NCBI GenBank assembly: GCA_017983635.1
Contig: JAGOBA010000002.1
Span: 124,001 to 188,000, forward strand
Direction of reading: 5' to 3'
DNA: 64,000 bases
From: Alphaproteobacteria bacterium
GTDB taxonomy: Bacteria; Pseudomonadota; Alphaproteobacteria; Micropepsales; Micropepsaceae
Each line of letters opens with the position of its first letter. Position 1 is the stretch's first letter. This document shows positions 1-9,084 of this stretch, in pieces. The notes beneath the pieces were generated by a model. The model was not told where the DNA came from, searched no databases, and saw only the letters and a program-made list of their open reading frames with translations. Position numbers and translations under genes: made by a program.

Positions 1-895
1 TCGTGCAACGATCACCGAGGCCTGCTGCCACAACATTCTTCGCGAGATAGCGTGCCATATAGGCCGCCGATCGATCGACCTTCGTCGGATCCTTGCCGGA
101 GAAAGCGCCGCCGCCATGCGGTGCCGCTCCACCATATGTGTCGACGATGATCTTGCGGCCCGTGAGCCCCGTGTCGCCGTCCGGACCGCCGATGACGAAC
201 CGGCCGGTCGGGTTCACGAACAACCCGTCGTCCGGGCACATCCAGCCGGCCGGCATCGCTGCTTCAACATAGGGCTTCACGACCGCACGGATGTCGCGCT
301 GATCGAGCCCGTCGATATGCTGCGTCGAAACGACGATCTTCGTCGCGCGCACCGGCTTGCCGTTTTCGTACTGTAGCGTGACTTGGCTCTTCGCGTCCGG
401 CAGCAACTCCTTCTTGCCGGCATGACGAGCGTCCGCCATCAACTTCAAAATCTTGTGCGACAGAAGGATCGGCGCCGGCATCAGCTCTTCGGTTTCGCGG
501 CAGGCGTAACCAAACATGATGCCCTGGTCGCCCGCACCTTCGTCTTTGTTTCCCGCGGCGTCGACGCCGACCGCGATGTCCGCAGACTGCGCGTGCACCA
601 AACATTCGATGCGCGCCTTGCGCCAATCAAAGCCTTCTTGCTCGTAGCCGATGTCCTTGATCGCCAACCGCGCCGCCTCGATCATCTGATCGTGGCCGAC
701 GGATTCGGGCCCGCGAACCTCACCCGCAAGAACCACACGGTTCGTGGTGGCAAGCGTCTCAAGCGCGATTCGCGCTTCCGGCATATGGCCGAGCATAAGA
801 TCCACGATCGAATCGGAAATCCGGTCGCAGACTTTGTCGGGATGGCCTTCGGAGACCGATTCGCTGGTGAACAGGTAATTCTTGCGGGATGACAT
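1..895 (-). CDS. metK: S-adenosylmethionine synthetase, 3'-truncated by window edge
   Basis: Makes S-adenosylmethionine from methionine and ATP in the cytosol. About 298 N-terminal residues are visible of a family length near 390; the rest lies beyond the left edge. The start [20 protein letters not shown] carries the family N-terminal [11 protein letters not shown] motif (ATP/Mg site). Further in are [12 protein letters not shown], the substrate-loop signature, and [18 protein letters not shown]. The ATG at 893-895 was chosen because it gives the exact family N-terminus; no strong Shine-Dalgarno precedes it. A rho-independent hairpin ends about 16 nt upstream, so expression may be controlled by termination. 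Last visible gene of the minus-strand lnt, HTH, metK series. Confidence 0.97.
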   Translation of the reverse strand, partial: MSSRKNYLFTSESVSEGHPDKVCDRISDSIVDLMLGHMPEARIALETLATTNRVVLAGEVRGPESVGHDQMIEAARLAIKDIGYEQEGFDWRKARIECLVHAQSADIAVGVDAAGNKDEGAGDQGIMFGYACRETEELMPAPILLSHKILKLMADARHAGKKELLPDAKSQVTLQYENGKPVRATKIVVSTQHIDGLDQRDIRAVVKPYVEAAMPAGWMCPDDGLFVNPTGRFVIGGPDGDTGLTGRKIIVDTYGGAAPHGGGAFSGKDPTKVDRSAAYMARYLAKNVVAAGLGDRCT

Positions 896-910
896 TGATG
901 GGCTGCCGAT

Positions 911-953
911 AAAAAAAGAGCCGCGCCAATCGCGGATCGCGAAAAGCGCGGCT
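911..953 (-). terminator. Intrinsic terminator immediately upstream of metK
   Basis: Perfect 8-bp stem (946-953 with 919-926), a nested 5-bp hairpin in the loop (930-934 with 938-942), and a run of seven T on the minus strand (911-917) directly after the stem. The U-tract finishes about 15 nt before the metK start codon. It either ends the HTH-regulator transcript or acts as an attenuator in the metK leader. No known SAM riboswitch core could be recognised. Confidence 0.8.
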
Positions 954-977
954 TTCTGTCAGGGATGCTAGGCTACG

Positions 978-1448
978 TCAAGCGCGCTGCGCTTCCCGCA
1001 GTTCGACAACCCGGAAATCGGGGAAGACTTCTTCTTCGCCGGTCAGCGATTTCACCAATTCCAGCATGCGCTTACGCACCCGCGGGTCGGTGATTTTCGT
1101 GAACGCGCGCACGAGCTGGAAGCCTTCCGCGCTCGAGACGAATTCCATCATGTAAGGGCCGGCATCGATGTCCGCGCTCGCGCCCATCGGGCTCGGACGC
1201 TTCACGCTCGCGTGCTCGCCTTGCAGATCGTCGAAGAAATACGATACCGGAACGCCGAGAATCGACGAGATATCATAGAGCCTGCTTGCGCCGATACGAT
1301 TGGCGCCCTTTTCGTACTTCTGGACCTGCTGGAACGTGAGGCCCAGAAGTTCGCCAAGTTTTTCCTGGCTCATTCCAATCAGCATCCTGCGTAGACGAAC
1401 GCGGCTGCCGACATGCGCATCGATAGAAGAGGGTTGTTTTTTGGCCAA
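978..1448 (-). CDS. Cro/CI-type HTH transcriptional regulator (PraR/PhrR-like)
   Basis: DNA-binding regulator. The HTH (about residues 12-70) reads VGSRVRLRRMLIGMSQEKLG then FQQVQKYEKGANRIGASRL, followed by SSILGVPVSYFFDD, matching the small regulators that sit between lnt and metK in many alphaproteobacteria. The C-terminal third (residues 95-150) is a conserved charged tail without recognised function. I place the start at a TTG (1446-1448) preceded by AGGAG eight nt upstream; it yields MAKKQPSS, the family-like N-terminus. A longer frame reaches 1574 but adds a non-conserved, low-complexity segment. Targets unknown; in rhizobia relatives affect quorum sensing and stress genes. About 290 nt separate it from lnt, so it may have its own promoter. 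Confidence 0.85.
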   Translation of the reverse strand: MAKKQPSSIDAHVGSRVRLRRMLIGMSQEKLGELLGLTFQQVQKYEKGANRIGASRLYDISSILGVPVSYFFDDLQGEHASVKRPSPMGASADIDAGPYMMEFVSSAEGFQLVRAFTKITDPRVRKRMLELVKSLTGEEEVFPDFRVVELREAQRA

Positions 1449-1742
1449 GGGGGGAACTCCTGTACGACTGACACCAACGCCTGCTTGCGGCACCAGCCCG
1501 CAATCAGACTCCACGGAACTCTTTGTCAGTGGTCGTCTTTTTTTGACGACCTTGCCCCCCGAGGGCATACGCAAAAATGCACGGCACTTTCAGTGTTCTA
1601 GATAAGCGATTTTGGGGGCAAGGTTGGCTGCGGCACGACCCCTCGCGCAATGCAACCTGAACCTCAAGGCGGCCCCCAGTGGCCAACCTAGACTTCAATG
1701 ATTCTCACTAAACGCTACACGGTTGTAATGGTCAACTGCTCA

Positions 1743-3353
1743 TTAAGGGGTAGATCGAAAAAAGACCGTCGAAACCCCTGTCGCCAGCAGCAGCATGATA
1801 AGAAAAATCGCGTCTCCGGCGATGGAATAAATTGTCGGCACAAGCTGCGTGGGAAGTTCCGCATCTAGGACTCCAGTCTCATTGAGACCGAGCGACGCAA
1901 TGACCCGCCCATAGGGGTCGATCACCGCCGACACCCCCGTGTTCGCTGCGCGTATGATCGGCAAACCTTCTTCTGCCGCGCGAATTTTGGCGATCCCCAG
2001 GTGCTGATAGGGGCCCGTCCACGGCCCGAACCACGAATCATCCGTCATCGTGACCAGCCAGTCCGGCCGCCTTCCTGATTCGACGACCTCGCCGGGAAAG
2101 ATGACCTCGTAGCAAATCAGCGGGCCGAACGACGGCAGGCTTGCGATGGTTAGGGTCCTGACCCCCGGCCCCTCTTTGAACCCCCCGGAACCACCCGTGA
2201 GCTTGGTGATTCCCAATGGTTCCAAGAGCCAAAACAGAGGCAAGTATTCGCCAAACGGCACCAGGTGGGCCTTATCGTAAACGGCGAGCACTTTCCCCGA
2301 ACCCGACACCGCCGCCATGCTGTTGAAGCCGACGCGAGCCTCGCCCTCGCCTTCAGCGCGCACTGTTCCTGTCAGAAGCGTTGCTCGCTCCGGCAAGATC
2401 GCGCCGACCGCGTCCAGCCCGCCCGGCTGCGACAGCAGAAGGAACGGCGGCGCCGCCTCCGGCCACACGACGACGGTGCGCGAATCGAGCCCCTCCATAC
2501 GCGTCAGATCGACCAGCCGACGCCAGTTCCGTTCGAAGAACTCGGCCTTCCATTTCTCCGCCTGTGGCACATCCGGCTGCACGATCCGCAACGCGACATC
2601 TTTGCGAACCGGAACCGGCGCGCTCGGTAAGCGAACCGAACCAACCGCGAACAGCAGCGCTAGCAAAACAGCAGGCGCAACGAGGGGCCACGGACCGAGA
2701 ACCCGCCGACCCTGCGCATCGAATAAGGCTGCCGGCGCCAAGAACGCCAGCAGCGTCAACAAACTGAGCCCGTAGATCCCCCACACCGCCACGCTCTGGA
2801 ACATCGCGTCGCTGCCCGACCAAACATAGCCCGGCAAGTTCCACGGCAGTCCGGTGAGGATATGACCCCGCAACCATTCGACCGCCGCAATCGCTGCCGC
2901 GAACAGAACGATCCGCGCCCACCCGTTCGACCACCGCAGCCGCGCGACGCCTGCCGCAAGCGCAAAGAAAAGCGCCAGCCCGCCAGGAAACAGCACCGCA
3001 ACAAATGGCAGCAGCCACGCGTGCCGGTCTGCATCGACCACGAACGCGTACGCGACCCAATGCAGGCCAATCAGAAAATAGCCGAACCCAAACGCCCAGC
3101 CGATCCACGCCGCCGCCGCCCAAGGCCGCCGCGCACACGCGGTGCCGTCGATCATCCAAACCAACGCCGGCAATGTGAAGAAAAGCAACGGCCAAGCATA
3201 GAATGGCGCGAACGCGAACGCCGACACGACGCCAAGCCCCGCACCCACAAGTCGGCTCGCGCGCCCCTCAAGGCCGCGAAACCACGAAACCGTGCGTTCC
3301 ACGCGTCCCGCCAAATCAAACCGTTGCAGCTGCTGCAATAGCCCGTCAGCCAT
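1743..3353 (-). CDS. lnt: Apolipoprotein N-acyltransferase
   Basis: Inner-membrane enzyme that adds the third acyl chain to the N-terminal cysteine of lipoproteins. A multi-helix N-terminal membrane domain (about residues 25-220) is followed by a nitrilase-type periplasmic domain. The expected Glu-Lys-Cys triad is visible: E299 in WPEAAPP, K361 in YDKAHLVPFGEYLP and C414 in LICYEVIFPGE. The ATG at 3351-3353 overlaps the preceding gene by 8 nt (ATGGCTGA), suggesting translational coupling; an upstream start at 3386 is possible but would deepen the overlap. End of the conserved miaB-phoH-ybeY-corC-lnt run, the same order as in E. coli. Confidence 0.95.
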   Translation of the reverse strand: MADGLLQQLQRFDLAGRVERTVSWFRGLEGRASRLVGAGLGVVSAFAFAPFYAWPLLFFTLPALVWMIDGTACARRPWAAAAWIGWAFGFGYFLIGLHWVAYAFVVDADRHAWLLPFVAVLFPGGLALFFALAAGVARLRWSNGWARIVLFAAAIAAVEWLRGHILTGLPWNLPGYVWSGSDAMFQSVAVWGIYGLSLLTLLAFLAPAALFDAQGRRVLGPWPLVAPAVLLALLFAVGSVRLPSAPVPVRKDVALRIVQPDVPQAEKWKAEFFERNWRRLVDLTRMEGLDSRTVVVWPEAAPPFLLLSQPGGLDAVGAILPERATLLTGTVRAEGEGEARVGFNSMAAVSGSGKVLAVYDKAHLVPFGEYLPLFWLLEPLGITKLTGGSGGFKEGPGVRTLTIASLPSFGPLICYEVIFPGEVVESGRRPDWLVTMTDDSWFGPWTGPYQHLGIAKIRAAEEGLPIIRAANTGVSAVIDPYGRVIASLGLNETGVLDAELPTQLVPTIYSIAGDAIFLIMLLLATGVSTVFFRSTP

Positions 3354-4356
3354 CCACCGAAGCCATCGGCTTGGCGCGTCTCTCATCGCTATCCGGCACT
3401 GGCACTTCGGAGGCCGTATCTTCCTTGGGCTTCGTCACGCGGACGCGCAGCCGCTTCAGCCGCCGCGGATCGGCCTCCAGCACCTCGAACTCGATCCCGG
3501 CCGGATGCTTCACGATCTCGCCGCGTTGCGGCACGCGGCCGACCAACGAAAACACAAGGCCGGCGAGGGTGTCGATTTCCTCGGCCTCTTCTTCATCCGC
3601 CAAACGGAAGCCGACGACCTTCTCGATTTCCTCAAGATCCGTGCGCGCGCTTGCGTCGAACTCACCGTCCTTGCGCTGCGCGATCAACGCCGCTTCGTCG
3701 GTATCGTGTTCGTCCTCGATGTCGCCGACAATCTGCTCGACCAAATCCTCGATCGAAACCAACCCGTCGGTCCCACCATACTCGTCGATGACAAGCGCCA
3801 GATGCACCCGCGTCGACTGCATCTTCACGAGCAAATTCACCACCGGCATCGACGGCGGCACAAACAGTACGTCGCGCCGAATGTCTTGGATCGTCTTTGG
3901 ATGCGGTGCGCCTTCGGCCTCCGGCACCGCCATCCCGATCAAGTCTTTGATGTGCACCATGCCGATCGGGTTATCGAGCGTATCGCGAAACACCGGCAGC
4001 CGCGAATGCTGCGCATCGCGGAAAATTTTGACCAGCTCAGGCAGCGTCGTTTCCGCCTCGATCGCGATGATGTCGGCCCGCGGCACCATGATGTCGGCGA
4101 CCTTCAGCTCGCCGAAGTTCAAGATGTTGAGCATCATTGAGCGTTCTTCGACCGCAAGCGGCCGAGACCCGGCGTCGCTCTCTTCGATGACCTCTTCCAG
4201 GCTCTCGCGCAGACGGGTCGCGTCGTTCTTCGCGCCTAGCATCCGCCGCATGGCGCTCACGAACGCCTGCGGCCACGATGACGGCTTGGGGGTGTCGGGG
4301 CTGCGGTCGGTCGTCTGGGAGCCCTGCTCGGGATCAGACACGGCGCTTGGCCTCAA
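3346..4356 (-). CDS. CorC/HlyC-type CBS-domain protein (YbeX homologue)
   Basis: Soluble CorC/YbeX-type protein of 336 aa, a family linked to Mg/Co homeostasis and ribosome function. Two CBS domains (about residues 85-205) start with LKVADIMVPRADIIAI and include VLFVPPSMPVVNLL and LALVIDEYGGTDGLVSIEDL, a hallmark of the family. The C-terminal transporter-associated domain (about 235-320) contains GFRLADEEEAEEIDTLAGLV and GEIVKHPAGIEFEVLEADPRR. No transmembrane DUF21 domain is present, so this is the short CorC type rather than HlyC/YfjD. It overlaps ybeY by 23 nt upstream and lnt by 8 nt downstream, fitting a single transcript. Molecular activity remains inferred from the family. Confidence 0.9.
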   Translation of the reverse strand: MRPSAVSDPEQGSQTTDRSPDTPKPSSWPQAFVSAMRRMLGAKNDATRLRESLEEVIEESDAGSRPLAVEERSMMLNILNFGELKVADIMVPRADIIAIEAETTLPELVKIFRDAQHSRLPVFRDTLDNPIGMVHIKDLIGMAVPEAEGAPHPKTIQDIRRDVLFVPPSMPVVNLLVKMQSTRVHLALVIDEYGGTDGLVSIEDLVEQIVGDIEDEHDTDEAALIAQRKDGEFDASARTDLEEIEKVVGFRLADEEEAEEIDTLAGLVFSLVGRVPQRGEIVKHPAGIEFEVLEADPRRLKRLRVRVTKPKEDTASEVPVPDSDERRAKPMASVDG

Positions 4357-4807
4357 TCAGGTAAGGGTTGGGGATGCCCATGTCGGAAAGGATGGCGATT
4401 TCGAGCCCCTCCATCAAGCGCGCGTCGCGCGCTTTGTGATGATCATGGCCCAGCAAATGCAAATATCCATGCAATATCATGTGTTTAGCATGGTTAAGAA
4501 ACGGTTTACGCTGTTCTTTCGCCTCACGAACCAGGGTTTCATACGCCAACGCAATCCCGCCGAGGGGCAGCGCCTTGTCCGGAAAAGACAGCACGTTGGT
4601 CGGTTGGTTCTTGCCCCGGAACTGCCCGTTCAAGGCTTTGAGCCGCGCATTGTTGCTCAGCACCACCGCGACATCACCGCTCGCAATCAACCCAGGCCGC
4701 TTCGCGAACGCGTTCAGCAACTGCCGGATATCGACGGCCGCACGCGGCCAGAGCTTGCGCCAGGCATCGCTCTCGATCTGCACATCGATGGTCAGTTGGT
4801 CAGACAT
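4334..4807 (-). CDS. ybeY: Endoribonuclease YbeY, 16S rRNA maturation
   Basis: Zinc-dependent RNase acting in 16S rRNA 3'-end maturation and ribosome quality control. The metal site is the family motif H113-x3-H117-x5-H123 in HGYLHLLGHDH. The preceding segment, LNGQFRGKNQPTNVLSFPDK, is also typical. Length 157 aa is normal. The start codon overlaps the phoH stop by one nucleotide (TAATG), so translation is probably coupled to phoH, its usual partner. Confidence 0.96.
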   Translation of the reverse strand: MSDQLTIDVQIESDAWRKLWPRAAVDIRQLLNAFAKRPGLIASGDVAVVLSNNARLKALNGQFRGKNQPTNVLSFPDKALPLGGIALAYETLVREAKEQRKPFLNHAKHMILHGYLHLLGHDHHKARDARLMEGLEIAILSDMGIPNPYLIEAKRRV

Positions 4808-5793
4808 TACTCGGACCGCTTGCGCCGCGCATCGTGCGCCGCATAGGCCCGCACGATCCGTTGAACGAGGGCGTGCCGGACCACGTCGGCATCCGTGAAC
4901 TCCGTCATCGCCACGCCCTCAACACCCGCGAGCACCGTCCGCGCCTCCGAGAGCCCCGAGATCTGCCCCGCCGGTAGATCGGTCTGCGTTGGGTCGCCCG
5001 TGACCGCCATCCGCGCCCCTTCGCCGAGCCGTGTCAGGAACATTTTCATCTGCTGCGGCGTGCAGTTCTGCGCTTCGTCCAAGATCACATAGGCATGCGC
5101 CAACGTACGCCCGCGCATAAACGCCAACGGCGCTACTTCGATAATCCCCTCGTCGATGCGCCGCTGAATCTGCTCCGCCGGCAGCATGTCATGCAGAGCG
5201 TCGTAGAGCGGCCGAAGATAAGGATCGACCTTCTCCTTCATGTCGCCCGGCAAAAAGCCAAGCCGTTCACCCGCCTCGACCGCGGGCCTCGATAGGATCA
5301 AACGATCGACCTCGCCCCGCGCCAGCATGCTCACGCCGACCGCGACCGCCAGATAGGTCTTGCCCGTACCGGCGGGTCCCAAGCCCACCACCAAATCGTT
5401 CTTCAGCAACGCCTCAAGATACCGCGCCTGCCCCGGCGTGCGCGGTCGGATCACCCGCTTGGGCGTGGTGACGCTCGAGCCGTTCGGTACGACCGATTCC
5501 GATGACAACCCAAGCCGGATTGCGCGGTCGACATCCGTCGCCGAGATATCGTGCCCGTCGTCGGCATGCGCATACAGATCGCGCAATACCTGTGCGGCGT
5601 GAGCGCGCGCGGTGGGTGATCCATGAATGGTGAAACGGTTCCCGCGATGTGCGATCTCGACCTCAAGCTTACGCTCGATCTCCGCCATGTGCCGGTTGTG
5701 CGCGCCGACCACCCGTGCAAGGACGGCGTTGTCGTGAAATTCGAGCGATAAGCCCTGCAACTCGTCCCGCGGCTTTTTGGGTTTTGTCGTCAA
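4807..5793 (-). CDS. phoH: PhoH family ATPase (YbeZ)
   Basis: Cytosolic P-loop ATPase of the PhoH/YbeZ type, thought to work with YbeY in RNA metabolism. The Walker A motif GPAGTGKT lies at residues 139-146, and Walker B is VILDEAQN with [12 protein letters not shown] following. A KH-like N-terminal segment ([19 protein letters not shown]) is typical of Ybe[10 protein letters not shown] matches the helicase-like sensor motif. Length 328 aa is normal. Four-nucleotide overlap (ATGA) with miaB upstream and one nucleotide with ybeY downstream place it in a tight operon. Confidence 0.95.
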   Translation of the reverse strand: MTTKPKKPRDELQGLSLEFHDNAVLARVVGAHNRHMAEIERKLEVEIAHRGNRFTIHGSPTARAHAAQVLRDLYAHADDGHDISATDVDRAIRLGLSSESVVPNGSSVTTPKRVIRPRTPGQARYLEALLKNDLVVGLGPAGTGKTYLAVAVGVSMLARGEVDRLILSRPAVEAGERLGFLPGDMKEKVDPYLRPLYDALHDMLPAEQIQRRIDEGIIEVAPLAFMRGRTLAHAYVILDEAQNCTPQQMKMFLTRLGEGARMAVTGDPTQTDLPAGQISGLSEARTVLAGVEGVAMTEFTDADVVRHALVQRIVRAYAAHDARRKRSE

Positions 5794-7154
5794 GCGACCG
5801 CCTCGGCCGCGACCGCGGCATCTGAAACGAGTTCCGCGCGCAAGCTATGCGACATCGCCTGAACGACGCGCACGCGAGCAAATTCGCCAACTTCACGTCC
5901 GCGCGCCGCCACATGCACCGGCTGGAGATAAGGGCTGCGCCCGATCAACTGCCCGTCGTAACGCCCGGGTTTCTCGAACAGGACCTCAAGCTCCCGGCCC
6001 ACGCACGCGCGCAGATAGCTGTGCTCTTGCTCGTTCAACAGCGTCTGCAGGCGCTGCAGGCGCTCAGCCTTAATGTCTTCGGCAACCTGCTTGCGTGCAG
6101 CGGCCGCGGGCGTACCGGGCCGCGGCGAATACTTGAACGAAAACGACTGCGCGAAACCGATCTCGCGCACCAGCGCCATCGTCGCCCCGAAATCGGCATC
6201 GCTCTCGCCTGGAAACCCAACGATGAAATCGGACGAAAGCGAGATATCGGGCCGCGCCTCGCGAACGCGCGCGACCAGCCGGCGATAGTCGTCCGCCGTA
6301 TGCCCGCGGTTCATTGCCTCAAGGACACTGTCCGATCCCGACTGCACCGGCAGATGCAAGAACGGCATCAGCTTCGCTTCGTGCCCATGAGCTGCGATCA
6401 AATCGTCGCTCATGTCGCGCGGATGACTCGTCGTGTAACGCAAGCGCTTCAGGCCATCGATCCGCGCCAATCGCGCAATCAAACCACCAAGCCCAACGAC
6501 CGCGCCGTCCTCGTCAAGACCATGATAGGCGTTGACGTTTTGCCCCAGCAGCGTGATCTCGCGTACGCCGAGATCGACCAAGTGGCTCGCCTCGGCCTCG
6601 ATCTGCGCGACACGGCGCGAGTACTCGGCGCCGCGCGTATAGGGCACGACGCAGAACGTACAAAACTTGTCGCAGCCTTCCTGCACCGTCAGGAACGCCG
6701 TCGGACCGTCGACCCGCTTCGTCTCCGGAAGTGCATCGAACTTGTCGACCGCCGGAAACTCCGTATCCAGCGCCCTTGTCCCGCGTGCAAGCTTGGCGAC
6801 CATCTCCGGCAGCCGATGATAGACTTGGGGCCCCACGACGATATCGACCGCCGCATCGGCGCGCCGCATCATCTCTTCGCCTTCGGCCTGCGCGACGCAG
6901 CCTGCAACGGCGACAATCATCCGCTCGCCCAAGGCCGCACGCTCGCGCTTCATCGCACGCAACCGGCCGAGTTCGGAATAGACCTTCTCCGCCGCCTTCT
7001 CGCGAATATGGCACGTGTTCAAAACCACCATGTCCGCGCCTTCGATCACGTCGACGAGCGTATAGCCGTGCGGCGCCATAACGTCCGCCATCCGCGCGGA
7101 ATCATAGGCGTTCATCTGGCAGCCATAGGTCTTGATGAAAAGCTTGCGGGTCAC
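5790..7154 (-). CDS. miaB: tRNA-2-methylthio-N6-dimethylallyladenosine synthase
   Basis: Radical SAM methylthiotransferase that adds the 2-methylthio group to i6A37 of tRNAs reading UNN codons. The N-terminal UPF0004 domain begins with KTYGCQMN (C12) and has NTCHIREKA and AGCVAQAEG, giving the three cysteines of the auxiliary cluster. The radical SAM triad is C161, C165 and C168 in [13 protein letters not shown] domain occupies about residues 375-435. Length 454 aa is normal. Overlaps phoH by 4 nt. Confidence 0.97.
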   Translation of the reverse strand: MTRKLFIKTYGCQMNAYDSARMADVMAPHGYTLVDVIEGADMVVLNTCHIREKAAEKVYSELGRLRAMKRERAALGERMIVAVAGCVAQAEGEEMMRRADAAVDIVVGPQVYHRLPEMVAKLARGTRALDTEFPAVDKFDALPETKRVDGPTAFLTVQEGCDKFCTFCVVPYTRGAEYSRRVAQIEAEASHLVDLGVREITLLGQNVNAYHGLDEDGAVVGLGGLIARLARIDGLKRLRYTTSHPRDMSDDLIAAHGHEAKLMPFLHLPVQSGSDSVLEAMNRGHTADDYRRLVARVREARPDISLSSDFIVGFPGESDADFGATMALVREIGFAQSFSFKYSPRPGTPAAAARKQVAEDIKAERLQRLQTLLNEQEHSYLRACVGRELEVLFEKPGRYDGQLIGRSPYLQPVHVAARGREVGEFARVRVVQAMSHSLRAELVSDAAVAAEAVA

Positions 7155-7224
7155 GTGGTTCAGTCTAGCGGTTTGGCGCCCAAGAAAAAAAGGGCCGGAC
7201 TTATGACGCTTGGGCTAACCAAAC

Positions 7225-8100
7225 TCAAGCCGCGTTCGGCTGTAAACCATCGTCCTGGACCGGCGGTATCGCGAGCGGCTCATCCTCATAAGCCGGCCCC
7301 ACCGCCCCTGGCCGCCCGGCCAGCGCATGGGAGACCCCTTCCGCGACCAGCTTGGCACACGCCGCCGTCAGCTCCTTGCGGCCCCGAAACTGGTCGACCG
7401 TCATCGGCGGGTGATAGTGAACGGTCGCATCGACAGGCCCGAGCCGAAACACTTCCCAAAGATGCGGCACCAGATCCATGTCGCCGTACCAGGCAAAAAA
7501 CGGCCGGAACTCCCGCCCCATCGGCATGCCGTGCAGCCGCGTGTAGGCAAGCGACACCGGTTGCACCAACACCCGGCGCTTCGTTCCGTCGGGGTTCGTG
7601 ATCATCGCATCGGCCGAGCCCAACAGCGAACTCTTGAACTCAAGCACACGATTACCGTCGCTCGACGTACCTTCAGGGAAGAGAACGACCGTGCCGCCCT
7701 CTTCCAGCCGGTCGCGAATCGCATCGCGTTGCTGCCCCGCGCGGCTGCGCCGCTCGCGATCGACGAACACCGTACGCACCAAGTTCGAGATCATCCCAAA
7801 GAATGGCCACTTTCCGACTTCCGACTTGGCGACAAAGGACACAGGAATGACGGCCGCGAGCACCGGCATGTCCAGATAGGACATGTGATTGCACGCGAGC
7901 AGCACGCCGCGCTCCCGGCAGGGGCGCCCGAAGGTCTCCACCCGGATGCCGATCAGAGCGCACAACCCGCGCGCATAGCGCACCGGCAACTGATCGCGCA
8001 GCTTCCAATCGAACCTCACCGCAAGCCACTGCACCGGCACGAAGATGGCTGTGAGCACCAAGAATCCGATCGCAATGCCGATACCGCGCAGCGTGCCCAT
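7225..8100 (-). CDS. 1-acyl-sn-glycerol-3-phosphate acyltransferase (PlsC family)
   Basis: Membrane-associated acyltransferase making phosphatidic acid, or a related lipid acyltransferase. The catalytic HX4D motif is H72 to D77 in NHMSYLD. The glycerophosphate-binding motif FPEGTSSDG covers residues 141-149. An N-terminal hydrophobic helix (about residues 5-25) anchors it. The 291-aa length is slightly long because of a Pro/Gly-rich C-terminal tail. It sits between fur and miaB, its usual place in alphaproteobacteria. Five nt separate it from fur, so they are probably cotranscribed. An ornithine-lipid (OlsA-like) substrate cannot be excluded. Confidence 0.88.
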   Translation of the reverse strand: MGTLRGIGIAIGFLVLTAIFVPVQWLAVRFDWKLRDQLPVRYARGLCALIGIRVETFGRPCRERGVLLACNHMSYLDMPVLAAVIPVSFVAKSEVGKWPFFGMISNLVRTVFVDRERRSRAGQQRDAIRDRLEEGGTVVLFPEGTSSDGNRVLEFKSSLLGSADAMITNPDGTKRRVLVQPVSLAYTRLHGMPMGREFRPFFAWYGDMDLVPHLWEVFRLGPVDATVHYHPPMTVDQFRGRKELTAACAKLVAEGVSHALAGRPGAVGPAYEDEPLAIPPVQDDGLQPNAA

Positions 8101-8105
8101 CTTGG

Positions 8106-8543
8106 TTACTTCTTCCGCTTGCTCTTGTCGGCAACTGCGTCTATCGGCACGCCGTAGAGCTCAAGCCGGTGATCGACAAGCTTAAACCCAAGCTTCTCCG
8201 CCACCTGCCGCTGCAGCTCTTCGATCTGATCGTTCTGGAACTCGATCACCTTGCCGGACTGGACGTCGATCAGATGATCGTGGTGTTCCTCACGCATCTC
8301 TTCGAAGCGCGCGCGCCCGTCGCGAAAATCGTGCTGCTCCAGAATGCCGGACTCCTTGAGCAGCCGAACGGTACGATAGACCGTGGCGATGCTGATATGC
8401 GGATCGATCGCGGCCGCCCGGCGGTGCAACTCCTCCGCGTCCGGATGATCGTGCGCCTCGGACAGCACACGCGCGATGACGCGCCGCTGCCCAGTCATGC
8501 GCAAGCCCTTGTCGACGCAAAGCTTCTCGATCCGGTCCATCAA
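8106..8543 (-). CDS. fur: Fur family metal-responsive regulator (Fur/Mur)
   Basis: Dimeric metal-dependent repressor. The winged helix (about residues 1-80) includes GLRMTGQRRVIARVL and ISIATVYRTVRLLKESGIL. The dimerisation and metal domain has HHDHLIDVQSGKVIEF, with ligands H87, H88, D89 and H90. The C-terminal CxxC structural zinc motifs of E. coli Fur are absent, as is usual in alphaproteobacteria, where this orthologue often behaves as Mur, sensing manganese. Thus the name is by family and the cognate metal is unsettled. It precedes the plsC-like gene with a 5-nt gap. Confidence 0.9.
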   Translation of the reverse strand: MMDRIEKLCVDKGLRMTGQRRVIARVLSEAHDHPDAEELHRRAAAIDPHISIATVYRTVRLLKESGILEQHDFRDGRARFEEMREEHHDHLIDVQSGKVIEFQNDQIEELQRQVAEKLGFKLVDHRLELYGVPIDAVADKSKRKK

Positions 8544-8610
8544 TCACCCGAGTTTCGCCAGACTTGTAATCCATTCCAGCGCAGCCCGGAAGCGCACTGT
8601 TTTGAGCCAC

Positions 8611-9084
8611 CTAGGCGGGCTCCGCCTGGTTAAGGCTCTTGCGCATCACGATTGCATCGGAGGCATCGGGTCCATGGTGATAATAGGCCGCGCGCCGCCC
8701 CACCTCGCCAAAGCCCTCACGCCGGTAGAGGCCAAGCGCCGCCACATTGCTCTCGCTGACCTCAAGAAACATCTGCACGGCGCCACGCGTACGCGCCGCT
8801 TCGCATGCCGCTTGCAACAATGCGGTACCCAGTTGCGACCGCCGCGCGGCCGCGGCAACGCAGAATGTCAGCACCTCGGCCTCATCCGCGACGGCGCGCA
8901 CCAAGACGAAGCCCTCGGCAGAGGCCGCGTCCGCGCGCGCGCCCAACAGAACCAGAACCTCACCCCGCTCGAGCAGCGAAGCGAACGCCGCTTCCGGCCA
9001 GGCGTCGCTGAACGCCGGTGCATGCAAGGCAGCCAGCGTCGGCGCGTCGTTTGCACCGCCCAGCCAAATCCGAACACCTGTCAT
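8611..9084 (-). CDS. rimI: Ribosomal-protein S18 alanine N-acetyltransferase
   Basis: GNAT acetyltransferase of the RimI type, which acetylates ribosomal S18 and related N-termini. The acetyl-CoA site is AAAARRSQLGTALLQAA (about residues 76-92), and the RimI-like LEVSESNVAALGLYRREGF follows. Overlap of 4 nt with tsaB, the near-universal RimI partner, supports the assignment. The protein has a normal length of 157 aa. Confidence 0.92.
   Translation of the reverse strand: MTGVRIWLGGANDAPTLAALHAPAFSDAWPEAAFASLLERGEVLVLLGARADAASAEGFVLVRAVADEAEVLTFCVAAAARRSQLGTALLQAACEAARTRGAVQMFLEVSESNVAALGLYRREGFGEVGRRAAYYHHGPDASDAIVMRKSLNQAEPA

Noticed and set aside
3203..4846. 547-codon plus-strand open frame opposite lnt/corC-like/ybeY
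   Set aside because: It is low in family features, rich in Arg/Ser/Pro, and wholly antisense to three well-supported genes; typical of GC-rich DNA.
7178..7215. GCCCAAG/CTTGGGC inverted repeat with seven A/T between plsC-like and miaB
   Set aside because: The T-run lies inside the loop rather than after the stem, so it is not a normal intrinsic terminator; short arms make chance likely.
5847..7601. 584-codon plus-strand open frame opposite miaB
   Set aside because: Antisense to miaB, whose radical SAM and TRAM motifs are intact; translated product shows no domain.
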